Source: Azophilus sp963663395 (GTDB taxonomy: Bacteria > Pseudomonadota > Gammaproteobacteria > Pseudomonadales > Azotimanducaceae). From it: a stretch of DNA of 64,000 nt. Under the pieces are notes generated by a model that saw only the letters and a list, made by a program, of their open reading frames with translations, was not told the origin of the DNA and searched no databases. The position numbers and the translations under genes were made by a program. Location: assembly GCA_963663395.1 (NCBI GenBank), contig OY760226.1, positions 3,348,001 through 3,412,000 of the forward strand, written 5' to 3'. Below are positions 42,992-51,077 of this stretch, one piece after another; within the stretch, counting starts at the first letter, position 1; each line of letters opens with the position of its first letter.

Positions 42992-44632
42992 TCAGTTTCG
43001 TTCGGCCGGGTTCAACATCCAGGCCTGATGCCACAGGAAACCGCCTCGGGACCAGGCGAGAGGCACGTGCACCTCCCTGCGGCCGGCCCCGAACGTGGCG
43101 GCCCAGAACGGGACGAGATAGCCGGAATCCTCCTGCATCATGGTCTGGATCCGGCAGTACACGTCCTTTCGCTCTTCCAGATCCATGGTGGCATCGGCGG
43201 CGTCCAGTAAGGCGTCGAACTCTTCGTTGCAATAGTGGGATTCGTTCCATTCGCCGCCGCAGCGGAGCGCCAGGTTCATGTTCGCGGTTGCGGGCACCCG
43301 GCCGTTCAGGCCGGTGACGGCAAAGGGCCACTCCATCCATTGGTCCCAGAATGCCGTGGTGGGCAGCAGGTTGATGTCGATGGTGATACCGGCCGCGGCA
43401 GCCATCTCCTTGTACACCTGAGCGAAGTAGATGCGAAAGTCGCCGTCGGGAACGGCGAGGTCGAGTTCGATGCCGTCGGGATAGCCAGCTTCCGCCAGCA
43501 GCGATCTGGCGTGTTCGATGTCCTGCTTCCGGCCGGCGTCGGCCGCGGGGCACCAGGCCGGATCGCTTGGCGGTATCAGGTGGTCGTGGCCCAGCTGGCC
43601 CAACGGCATGACGAGAGCGCGAATCCTGTCCCGATCCTGTACCAATTTGAGGGCGCGGCGCACGCGCACGTCGTCGAAGGGCGGCACGTCGACCCGCATG
43701 ACGAGGGGTGTAACGAAGCCCGTGACATAAGTGCGGACATCGATTCTGTCGGGATATCTCTGCAGCATGGGAATGATGCCTTCTCCCGGAGTCAGCACGT
43801 CCGCCTCGTCGCCCATGAGGGCCGCCAGCCGCGCGGCGTCATCCCATCCGGCCGTGACGATGACCCTGTCCACATAGGGGAGGGGACGGCCGTCGGCGCC
43901 GGTCTGCCAATAGTCCGGGTTGCGCACCAGCACCATGCGCTCGTCGGGAATGAACGATTCCATGAGAAAGGGCCCCGTCCCCACTGCATCGGCCGGGTCG
44001 CCGCTGTAGAAGTCTTCCCACCCGCCTTCAGGGGCGATCATGCTCGGATAGTCGTACAGCGCAAGGGGCAGGTTTACCTCGGCGCGGTCGAGACGCAGCC
44101 TGACGGTCAGGTCATCCACTTTCTCGATACCGCCGGGCGACAGGAACTCGAGCCTGGCTGCCATGGGCGACCCCGTGTCCGGGTCAATCCAGTGCTCGAG
44201 ATTCCAGATCACGTCATCGGCGCCAAAGGGCTTGCCGTTGTTGAAGGTCACGCCCTCCTGGAGGTGGAGGGTCCATGCCGTCGCATCCTCGCTGGCCTCC
44301 CATGACCTGGCGAGTTGGGGTTGCGGAATCCCGTCTTCCCCGACCCAGACCAGTGACTCGGCGATGGACAGCCCCACCTGGCCCGTGCCGACGCCGTCCG
44401 TCGCGGGGTCCGCCACGTAAGGTATCCAGTTGTACTCGGTGCGCAGTGTACCCCCGCGTAAGGGAAGGCCGGCGGCCACGGTTGCATGGTCGGGCGCGGC
44501 GCCCGACTGCAGATCGGTGGATTCATCGGTCACTTGCGTACAGCCTGCCACGCCGAGCGCGATGGACAGCAGGGCTACTGTAATTTTCGAAGTAGCCGAC
44601 AATCCGGCTGCTGGTTTCATCGTGCTGTGCAT
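42992..44632 (-). CDS. Peptide/nickel-type ABC transporter substrate-binding lipoprotein
   Basis: 546 residues. Signal peptide ends LSIALGVAGC, a lipobox, so it is anchored in the periplasm. SBP_bac_5 family: LVWVGEDGIPQPQLARSWEASEDATAWTLHLQEGVTFNNGKPFGADDVIWNLEHW, the diagnostic block, then FDDVRVRRALKLVQDRDRI. It delivers a peptide or similar oligomeric solute to the permeases. First gene in the operon; the divergent region 44633-44907 holds the promoter. Confidence 0.94.
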   Translation of the reverse strand: MHSTMKPAAGLSATSKITVALLSIALGVAGCTQVTDESTDLQSGAAPDHATVAAGLPLRGGTLRTEYNWIPYVADPATDGVGTGQVGLSIAESLVWVGEDGIPQPQLARSWEASEDATAWTLHLQEGVTFNNGKPFGADDVIWNLEHWIDPDTGSPMAARLEFLSPGGIEKVDDLTVRLRLDRAEVNLPLALYDYPSMIAPEGGWEDFYSGDPADAVGTGPFLMESFIPDERMVLVRNPDYWQTGADGRPLPYVDRVIVTAGWDDAARLAALMGDEADVLTPGEGIIPMLQRYPDRIDVRTYVTGFVTPLVMRVDVPPFDDVRVRRALKLVQDRDRIRALVMPLGQLGHDHLIPPSDPAWCPAADAGRKQDIEHARSLLAEAGYPDGIELDLAVPDGDFRIYFAQVYKEMAAAAGITIDINLLPTTAFWDQWMEWPFAVTGLNGRVPATANMNLALRCGGEWNESHYCNEEFDALLDAADATMDLEERKDVYCRIQTMMQEDSGYLVPFWAATFGAGRREVHVPLAWSRGGFLWHQAWMLNPAERN

Positions 44633-44907
44633 CGCCGACCGTTTCGAGGCCCGTGGGCCGTTTATACATTATCCGGTTGCCACAAGACCCGGCGGCTGTA
44701 AAAAAATACCGAATCGCACGACCGGCTTTACGGGTCACTCTCGGCGCTGGTGTCGAGGAAAAGCGGCAAGAGGAGGCATACGCAGCCGTGAGCCTCCGGA
44801 ACGGTCGACCCGGTGCGGGCGTCAATGACGACCGTTCGGCGCCGCATCGCTTGACCGGTTTGGTAACCTTGTCGCTCCATCGCAGACAACGCACGCAAGC
44901 GAGGCAA

Positions 44908-45273
44908 ATGATGTCGGAAGGCTTAGTTGAGATCAGGGACTACACAATAGACAGTGCCCAATTTGACAGCTATCGGGAGTGGGCCCGCAAGCTGGCGGCC
45001 CCGTGGCTCTTGGCCAATCTCGATGTAATCGACTTCTGGCTCGATGACGGCAGCGAGGCGGAGGTGACCGGTTCAGCACCGCATGTCTCACCGAACGGAC
45101 AGGCCAACGTATGCTGGATCATCCGCTGGCCGGACCGGGCCGCCCGCGACGAAGGAATGCGCCAATTGGGACGCAATTCCGAATGGCAGGCGATCTGGGC
45201 CAGGCACCCATGCCCCGACGCCTATCTGCAGATGAACGCACGCTTCATGAAAGCGGCTCGCGACGCTGCCTGA
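44908..45273 (+). CDS. NIPSNAP-like dimeric alpha/beta-barrel protein
   Basis: 121 residues from ATG 44908 (ATG 44911 possible), GAGG six bases before. VEIRDYTIDSAQFDSYREWARKLAAPWL, NVCWIIRWPDRAARDEGMRQL and ARFMKAA follow the NIPSNAP pattern (length/EF-type measure of the WxD-x-RDEGM motif). These small proteins form dimeric barrels; cellular role unknown. A run of AT-rich sequence near 44664-44705 divides it from the peptide transporter genes. Confidence 0.75.
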   Translation: MMSEGLVEIRDYTIDSAQFDSYREWARKLAAPWLLANLDVIDFWLDDGSEAEVTGSAPHVSPNGQANVCWIIRWPDRAARDEGMRQLGRNSEWQAIWARHPCPDAYLQMNARFMKAARDAA

Positions 45274-45325
45274 AAACGTTTAGCCCTTTACCCGCTTACC
45301 CCTTTTTACCCGGATTGCGCATTTC

Positions 45326-45919
45326 GTGGTTGACGATTCTTCATCCGAGAAGCCGGAGACCGGCCCCGATCCCTGTTTCCGGGACGCGGTAGCCGACGTA
45401 AAGCCGTTGCTGCAGCAACGGGTTCGCCGCGGCCGCCGGACCATGCCCAAAGCCGACTTGCAGGCAAGACGCGATGCCGCGGAAGGCCTGTCGAACCGGC
45501 AGGACGATCACCGTTGGCCGGCCGCGGTTGTCGTGGATGAAGTCAGCGCCGGCGCGGTTCTGGCCTGGAAATCGGCGGGCGTTCAAGAGCGCGTATTCCA
45601 CCGCCTGAAAACCGGGCAGTTCGAGATTCGGCGCGAACTCGACCTGCATGGCATGACCGTCCGGGAGGCGGGAGAGGCGGTGTTGCAACTCATGGAGGGA
45701 ACCCGGGCCGATCGCCAGTGCTGCGTGCTGGTCATTCACGGCCGGGGCGCTGAAAACAGCAAGCCGGGCCGGCTGAAAAGCTGCGTGTATGCCTGGTTGC
45801 GGCAGCATCCGCGCGCGGTGGCTCTGCACAGCGCCACCCCACGCCATGGCGGTACCGGCGCCACCTATGCGTTGCTGAAGCGCAGTCCCTCAAAGAATCG
45901 CGAACCCGCTGGAAATTGA
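45326..45919 (+). CDS. Smr-domain protein
   Basis: 197 residues, GTG start. The C-terminal Smr domain starts REL-DLHGMTVREAGEAV (about 107) and contains VIHGRGAENS and HSATPRHGGTGATYALLKR, the LDxHG, HGxG and GGxGxTY motifs of the SmrA/YdaL group of nicking nucleases. N-terminal ~100 residues are charged and low in conservation, as in SmrA. May cut branched or mismatched DNA, or RNA. Confidence 0.93.
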   Translation: MVDDSSSEKPETGPDPCFRDAVADVKPLLQQRVRRGRRTMPKADLQARRDAAEGLSNRQDDHRWPAAVVVDEVSAGAVLAWKSAGVQERVFHRLKTGQFEIRRELDLHGMTVREAGEAVLQLMEGTRADRQCCVLVIHGRGAENSKPGRLKSCVYAWLRQHPRAVALHSATPRHGGTGATYALLKRSPSKNREPAGN

Positions 45920-45935
45920 ATAAACCGGTCGGGCG

Positions 45936-46136
45936 TCAACGTTCGACAGACAGGCGCTTCTCGTCATCGATCAGGATCACCCGGCTGGGCAGTTCGCTCC
46001 CCCGGCGCCATAGAAGCAGGTTCACGTCGTTCTCGCCTGTGCCCATCGCGTAGCTCCGGTAACGCATTCCCGCGAACCCCAGGCTCAGAAGGCGTTCCGC
46101 CAGAAGATGGGATGCCGGTTTTCTGCCGGAGAACAT
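45936..46136 (-). pseudogene. Remnant of a RES-domain toxin (C-terminal fragment)
   Basis: 66 residues at most. HLLAERLLSLGFAGMRYRS then NLLLWRRGSELPSRVILIDDEKRL resembles the end of RES-domain (NAD-degrading) toxins, which close with a GFAGxxxPS...NLVLWR...VxVxDPxxRL pattern. Only the C-terminus remains; no antitoxin or catalytic N-terminal Arg-Glu-Ser region is present upstream. Assignment by eye, moderate. Confidence 0.45.
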
Positions 46137-46250
46137 CTCTCATCCCTGGCCAAATCCCGGACATCCATTGCGCTATCACACAAATTTACAATTATTTCGT
46201 CATATTATGCGTAATCTGTGCAATGTTAATCTCGACCTGGTCACCCGATT

Positions 46251-46269
46251 CTTGAATCCCCCATTCAAG
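46251..46269. promoter_or_regulatory. Inverted repeat upstream of RHH-PIN module
   Basis: CTTGAAT (46251-46257), CCCCC, ATTCAAG (46263-46269): a perfect 7-bp dyad, 69 bases before the antitoxin ATG, in an AT-rich region. Possible secondary operator or small terminator. Confidence 0.4.
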
Positions 46270-46297
46270 TGATGTATCCATCATTGGTTTGTTGATG

Positions 46298-46317
46298 TAG
46301 CATCGACCACGATGCTA
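46298..46317. promoter_or_regulatory. Candidate autoregulatory operator of RHH-PIN module
   Basis: TAGCATCG (46298-46305), ACCA, CGATGCTA (46310-46317): a perfect 8-bp dyad ending 20 bases before the antitoxin ATG. RHH antitoxins commonly bind such short palindromes in their own promoter. AT-rich DNA at 46180-46230 upstream probably holds the promoter. Confidence 0.6.
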
Positions 46318-46337
46318 GCTGAACGCAAGACCCGATA

Positions 46338-46571
46338 ATGCACCGAACCCAGATTTCCCTCGAGCAAGAGCAATATCAGCGGCTGGGGATTGAAGCCCGA
46401 CGCCGCGGGATCAGCATGTCCGCCCTGATTCGCAACCTTGTGAACGAGCACTTTAGCGCCGCAAACGGGCCGGTACAGGATCCCCTGGAAGCCGTCACGG
46501 GGATCGGGTCCGGAACTGGCGATCCTGTTGGACGGGAACACAACCGCTACCTCTACGGAAGCGACGATTGA
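46338..46571 (+). CDS. CopG-like ribbon-helix-helix antitoxin (module 4)
   Basis: 77 residues. HRTQISLEQEQYQRLGIEARRRGISMSALIRNLVNEHF is the ribbon-helix-helix DNA-binding domain, with a C-terminal tail containing GREHNRYLYGSDD that would bind the toxin. A dyad that probably serves as its operator lies upstream. Overlaps the PIN gene by four bases. Confidence 0.9.
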   Translation: MHRTQISLEQEQYQRLGIEARRRGISMSALIRNLVNEHFSAANGPVQDPLEAVTGIGSGTGDPVGREHNRYLYGSDD

Positions 46572-46966
46572 ATAGGGTCTTCGTCGACACCGGCGCCTGG
46601 TACGCGCTGACCGATCGCAGGGACCCGGATCACGAACCCGTGGTCGCGGCCTTGCGCGAACATCGCGGCCGACTGCTGACCAGCAACTTCGTGCTGGACG
46701 AAACCCTGACCCTGGTCCGCTACCGTCTCGGTTGGACAATCTCGCATCGGCTCGGGGAGCAGCTACGCACGGGCTCACTCGCCCGACTCGAACGCATTTC
46801 TCCCAGAGACGAGGAGGCAGCCTGGAGCATATTCTCCACCTACTCCGACAAGTCGTTCAGCTTCACGGACTGCACGAGTTTCGCCCTGTGCAACAGGCTT
46901 GAATTGCCTATGTGCCTCGCCATCGACAGCGACTTCCGTTCATTCGGTTTGCATTGCGTCCCATAG
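46568..46966 (+). CDS. PIN-domain toxin (VapC-like, module 4)
   Basis: 132 residues from TTG 46568, overlapping the antitoxin stop. RVFVDTGAWYALTDRRD, LLTSNFVLDETLTLVRYRLG, SFTDCTSFALCNRL and LAIDSDFRSFGL provide the PIN active-site acidic residues (D7, E44 region, D100 region, D119 region). COG2402-type VapC RNase. A hairpin follows the stop at 46969-46984. Confidence 0.92.
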   Translation: MNRVFVDTGAWYALTDRRDPDHEPVVAALREHRGRLLTSNFVLDETLTLVRYRLGWTISHRLGEQLRTGSLARLERISPRDEEAAWSIFSTYSDKSFSFTDCTSFALCNRLELPMCLAIDSDFRSFGLHCVP

Positions 46967-46968
46967 TT

Positions 46969-46984
46969 ACGGCTGTGCAGCCGT
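46969..46984 (+). terminator. Hairpin after RHH-PIN module
   Basis: ACGGCT (46969-46974), loop GTGC, AGCCGT (46979-46984), two bases after the PIN stop. A 6-bp stem with no T-run, so weak as a Rho-independent terminator. Confidence 0.4.
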
Positions 46985-47077
46985 CATGGTGATCGCAGGC
47001 CATGTAGACGCCGTGGAGCAGCGCTCTCGGAGTACGGGCACCCGTGGCTCGGTTCCAGGCGGTGACCTTCTGCAGAC

Positions 47078-47722
47078 TTACGGAATCTTGACGAACTCGC
47101 TCTGCGGGATGCCACTGCGAAAGCGGGCGATGTACTCGCGGGGGTCGACGTCGATGCCGGAGATGTTGTTTCGGAACGCGTCCGATTGAACGAATCGCAG
47201 CTTTTCTTCCAGGGTCTGGAAATTGGAACAGGACAGTTCCACCCGGTTCGAATCCGGGTCCATGAAGTAGAAGCTGGAATCCGGGCCGTGATTGGCTGAG
47301 CGATAGGGCATGAACCCGGCATCGAGCAGCCGTTCCACGCGATCGAACAGTTCGCCCAGGCTACGGTGGTAGAACTTGATATGGTCAATGCCGTTGTGGT
47401 CGGCATCGCGCTGCCTGAGCTCCCAGAACCCGAACAAGCCCAGAATCTGCGTGGTCGGTTCTTCCGGCCGCACGTCGAAGAAGACCACGCCCTGCATGTC
47501 GGCAGCCCGGTTGGCACCCCCCGCAGCGGTACTGCCGTCCGGACGTGGATTGCGCCGGTCGATGAACGGCGCCACGCCAAGCACCGCCTGATACCAGCAC
47601 TTCATGGTGTCGAGCTGCGCGGTGCGGATCACAATCTCCGCAAACGACGGTGTCGGTACGCTGCTGGTCAATTCCCCCAGCGTCTCGAGAGTCCCTGGGT
47701 CGTCGACGATGAGGTCGCTCAT
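47078..47722 (-). CDS. VOC-superfamily protein, extradiol-dioxygenase-like (copy 2)
   Basis: 214 residues, ATG 47722. FAEIVIRTAQLDTMKCWYQAVLG, GIDHIKFYHRSLGELFDRVERL, SSFYFMDPDSNRVELSCSNF follow the VOC pattern with a His and a Glu (VEL) likely to bind metal; the first beta strand has Glu-Ile where copy 1 has His, so one ligand may be lacking. The tail NISGIDVDPREYIARFRSGIP is parallel to that of copy 1 (NPIGVRYDADELARRYHDGVP). Divergent from a TetR gene, which probably controls it. Confidence 0.85.
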   Translation of the reverse strand: MSDLIVDDPGTLETLGELTSSVPTPSFAEIVIRTAQLDTMKCWYQAVLGVAPFIDRRNPRPDGSTAAGGANRAADMQGVVFFDVRPEEPTTQILGLFGFWELRQRDADHNGIDHIKFYHRSLGELFDRVERLLDAGFMPYRSANHGPDSSFYFMDPDSNRVELSCSNFQTLEEKLRFVQSDAFRNNISGIDVDPREYIARFRSGIPQSEFVKIP

Positions 47723-47870
47723 TCTGTGTCCCTGCCACGCGCTAGTTGTGCAATCCTGACGTTAACACGGGCCGGTCAATCTGAGTTCTCGCAACGGTGC
47801 CGTTGCAGCCTGTTGCTGTCGTGACCGAGATCCGGAGTTGTCAATTGGCACAAATTAGAATAATTTGTTT

Positions 47871-47891
47871 GTCGACTGTCAAATTGTCGAC
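47871..47891. promoter_or_regulatory. Candidate TetR operator: tandem GTCGAC sites
   Basis: GTCGAC occurs at 47871-47876 and 47886-47891, 15 bases apart, in the short AT-rich spacer between the VOC and TetR genes, five bases before the TetR ATG. Each is a perfect palindrome and both are preceded by TT(G/T)T-like flanks. Likely the autoregulatory site. Confidence 0.45.
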
Positions 47892-47895
47892 TTGA

Positions 47896-48543
47896 ATGAA
47901 CACCCAGTCAGCCACCAGCGTCAGCTCCGGCAGGTCGGCGCAGACCAGGCAGAAGCTCATCGATGCGGGGGTCGAATTGTTTTCTGAGTTCGGTTACGAC
48001 GCAACCAGCACCCGCCGGGTCGAAGCCCACGCAGGGGTGCAGCGCAACCTCATCACCTACCACTTCGGCAGCAAGCCGGAGTTCTGGAAGGCCTGCATGA
48101 CGGTGCTCTTCGCTCGCGTGGACGGCCCGGCCAGAACGGCAATCAGCCATTCGCGGGACATCGAACCGAAAGAGCGCATGCGCTTTCTGATTCGCCGGTT
48201 CGTGCGCTGGAGCGCCGAGCACCCCGAGGTGGCCAGGGTGATGTTCGACGAAGGTCGGCACGACGACTGGCGCCTGGAGTGGCTGGTGGACAATTACGCG
48301 CGGCGACTCTATGAAACCGTGACAGGGCAATTCGAAGAAGGACGGAAGCAGGGCGTGGTGCCGGACCTCTCCGCCGCCCAGTTCTACTACGTTCTGGTGA
48401 GCAGCGCGGGGATATTCGGCATGGCGCCGGAATGCCGGCGGCTGTCCGGCGAGGACCCCTGCGAGAGCGCGTTCGTGGACAGGCACGCCGACGCCGTCGC
48501 GCAGTTGTTGACGTCCTCGCCAAAGCAGCGGCATCGCTCGTGA
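47896..48543 (+). CDS. TetR/AcrR-family transcriptional regulator
   Basis: 215 residues. The N-terminal helix-turn-helix (LIDAGVELFSEFGYDATSTRRVEAHAGVQRNLITYHFGSKPEFWKACMTVLF) is the TetR signature at residues 15-65; the C-terminal ligand-binding part (EHPEVARVMFDEGRHDDWRLEWLVDNY) resembles the TetR_C groups that sense small aromatic molecules. It is divergent from the VOC gene and just upstream of TonB receptor 2, so it may regulate both. Confidence 0.93.
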   Translation: MNTQSATSVSSGRSAQTRQKLIDAGVELFSEFGYDATSTRRVEAHAGVQRNLITYHFGSKPEFWKACMTVLFARVDGPARTAISHSRDIEPKERMRFLIRRFVRWSAEHPEVARVMFDEGRHDDWRLEWLVDNYARRLYETVTGQFEEGRKQGVVPDLSAAQFYYVLVSSAGIFGMAPECRRLSGEDPCESAFVDRHADAVAQLLTSSPKQRHRS

Positions 48544-48644
48544 AGGCGCAGGCGGTCTGCTCGAATTGTCTGCCGGCCGCATCGGCACGCTACACAATCC
48601 CGTCGTCGCGGCAGGTTGACCGCACGCGGAACCTGGAGAAAGGA

Positions 48645-50984
48645 ATGAATAGAACGTCGGTACTCACGGTCGCTGCAGCAGCCCTGGCAATTGGATTCCA
48701 GGCACCGCCAGCCATCGCCGAGGGGGCCGCCCCGATTGAGGAAATTGTCGTCACCGCGCGGAAGAAGGACGAGTCCATCATCGATGTGCCCATCTCAATC
48801 GCGCTGACCACCGGGGCGGACATCCAGAAGCAGGGGTTCCGGGACATGCAGTCCATTGTCGCCGCGGTACCGGCGGTAAACGTCTCCCGGGCCGGCGGCG
48901 CGGAAACCATGAACATCCGGGGCACCGGCTCCGGGGAGAACGGCGGATTCGAGCAGTCGGTGGGATTCGTCATCGACGGCATGAGCGTCGGCCGCTCCCG
49001 GGCGGTGCGGGCCGGTCTCCTCGACGTGGAACGGGTGGAGATACTGAAGGGCCCGCAGACCACCTACTTCGGCGCCAACACCATAGCCGGGGTCGTCAGC
49101 ATCGTGACCCGGAGTGCCAGCGTTTCCGATGGGGTCGAAGGTTACGTTCGTTCCTCCTACGAGATCGAAGCCGAGGAATTCGTCGTCGAGGGCGCCGCCA
49201 ACCTGCCCCTGTCCGATACCTTCGCGCTACGCGTTGCCGGCAAGTACACCGACTCCCAGGGGTTCATCAAGGACGAAGGCGTCGGCCACAAGGTGCCGGC
49301 GACCGAGGACGTGATCGGCCGCATCTCCGCACTCTGGGTTCCGAACGATCAACTGACCGCCGAACTGAAGTACACGCGCAGCGAGATGGATGCCAACAGC
49401 GGCCTGGACGTGCAGATCATCAACTGCGAGCCCTTCATCCCGCCGGGCGTTCCGGGCGGGCCCCAGGGCGGCATCGGGCAGTGGAACTGCCTCCAGGCCG
49501 ACGGCCAGCCGGTGGAAGACGAACTCAACTACCGGAGAAACAACGACATGGTCGGTGCGCGGACGCTGGACCTGGACACGGCCCTGCTCAATGTCGACTA
49601 CCAGGTCGGCGAGTACACGCTGACGTCGCAGACGGCTTTCTACCAGTTCGAGAATTACTTTCTTCTCGACCTGGACCTTTCATCGGTGCCCTCCCTGGTC
49701 GCGCCTTCGCGATTCTCCACGGACCAGGTAGACGCGTCAGAGCACTTCAGCCAGGAACTGCGGCTCACCTCCCCGGCGGGGCGCCGTTTCGAATGGATGG
49801 CGGGACTGTATTACCGGGAGGAGGACGTCGACTACATTAACGCCGTGCTGACGGCGTTTTCACCCCCCATTCCGCCTTTCGCACCGCCGGCCCTTGGCAC
49901 TACCGCGGCACCCACCACACAGGAGACGGAAACCCTGTCCGCGTTCGGGACATTGCAGTTCGACGTCACCGACAGATTGCGTGCCACGGTGGGATTGCGC
50001 TACATCGAGGTGGACAAGAACTTCACGCAGCCGCCGGCCACGCCCGGCGTGATACCCGCGAGCAGAATTGCCGACTCGCGCAACTTTCAGCCGCTGTTTC
50101 CCCCCCGCTTTCTCACCGCAAATCGCAAGGACGACGACCTGCTGCCGTCGGTGGACATCCAGTACGCACTCACCGACACGGCAAACGCCTACTTTTCCTT
50201 TCGCCAGGGATTCAAGGGAGGCGCCTATTCGCTTTCGGCCCCCGCGCCCGGGATGACGGATTTCATTCAGACGGTCGGCCCGGAGTCCGTCGATGCCTTC
50301 GAAGTGGGCCTGAAGGGTGCATTTCTCGACAATCGGCTGACTACGAACGTCGCCCTGTTCCTGTCGAACTTCGACGACCGGCAGGTAACGAGCCTTGCGG
50401 AAACCGAAGGCTCGGAAGTCGCCAGCCTGGCCCAGGCCATCGCCAATGCGGCCAAGGGGCGCGCCAAGGGCATCGAGGTGGAATTCAACGCACGCCTGTC
50501 GGAACAGGTGACCCTGCTCGGCAGCTTCACTTACCTCGATTCCGTTTTCCGCGACTTTCCGAACGCGCCCTGCTACACGCGCCAGACACCGGCACAGGGT
50601 TGCGTGAACGGCGTCCAGGACCTGAGCGGCCACGTGACCACCTTCGCCCCGGAATACGCCGGCAGCCTGCGCCTCGTCTATGAGCAGCCCATCGGCGACC
50701 TGTTCCTGACGATCGAGCCCAACGTTTTCTTCAGCGACGGGTACGCGATCATCTCCGACTTCAACCCGCGCAACACCCAGGACAGCTTCACGAAGGTGAA
50801 TCTCCGGGTTGCCCTGGCGCCGGCCTCGGATCAGTGGGAATTGGCCCTGGTGGGGCGCAACCTGAACGATGAGCTGACCACACACTTCTGCCAGGAGGTG
50901 CCGGCCGTGCAAACGCCGAATACCGTGGCCTGTGCCGCCGATCCGCCGGCGACATACGCGTTTCAGGCGCGCTACAACTTCTGA
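48645..50984 (+). CDS. TonB-dependent receptor, copy 2
   Basis: 779 residues from ATG 48645, GGAGAAAGGA upstream. Signal peptide to about residue 25 (GFQAPPAIAEG). TonB box IEEIVVTARKKDESI, plug domain (IDVPISIALTTGADIQKQGF, GTGSGENGGFEQSVGFVIDGMSVGRSRAVRAGLLDVERVEILKGPQTTYFGANTIAG) and a barrel ending in YAFQARYNF with the C-terminal Phe. Same receptor group as copy 1 but not closely similar. Probably imports an organic substrate handled by the neighbouring catabolic genes. Confidence 0.94.
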   Translation: MNRTSVLTVAAAALAIGFQAPPAIAEGAAPIEEIVVTARKKDESIIDVPISIALTTGADIQKQGFRDMQSIVAAVPAVNVSRAGGAETMNIRGTGSGENGGFEQSVGFVIDGMSVGRSRAVRAGLLDVERVEILKGPQTTYFGANTIAGVVSIVTRSASVSDGVEGYVRSSYEIEAEEFVVEGAANLPLSDTFALRVAGKYTDSQGFIKDEGVGHKVPATEDVIGRISALWVPNDQLTAELKYTRSEMDANSGLDVQIINCEPFIPPGVPGGPQGGIGQWNCLQADGQPVEDELNYRRNNDMVGARTLDLDTALLNVDYQVGEYTLTSQTAFYQFENYFLLDLDLSSVPSLVAPSRFSTDQVDASEHFSQELRLTSPAGRRFEWMAGLYYREEDVDYINAVLTAFSPPIPPFAPPALGTTAAPTTQETETLSAFGTLQFDVTDRLRATVGLRYIEVDKNFTQPPATPGVIPASRIADSRNFQPLFPPRFLTANRKDDDLLPSVDIQYALTDTANAYFSFRQGFKGGAYSLSAPAPGMTDFIQTVGPESVDAFEVGLKGAFLDNRLTTNVALFLSNFDDRQVTSLAETEGSEVASLAQAIANAAKGRAKGIEVEFNARLSEQVTLLGSFTYLDSVFRDFPNAPCYTRQTPAQGCVNGVQDLSGHVTTFAPEYAGSLRLVYEQPIGDLFLTIEPNVFFSDGYAIISDFNPRNTQDSFTKVNLRVALAPASDQWELALVGRNLNDELTTHFCQEVPAVQTPNTVACAADPPATYAFQARYNF

Positions 50985-51077
50985 CGGCAAGCGGAGACAT
51001 TGCCTCGACGGGTTGCATCGACAAGTCAGGCTCCTGACCGGACCTATACTCATTAACAGGTCCGGTAAACGACGTAG

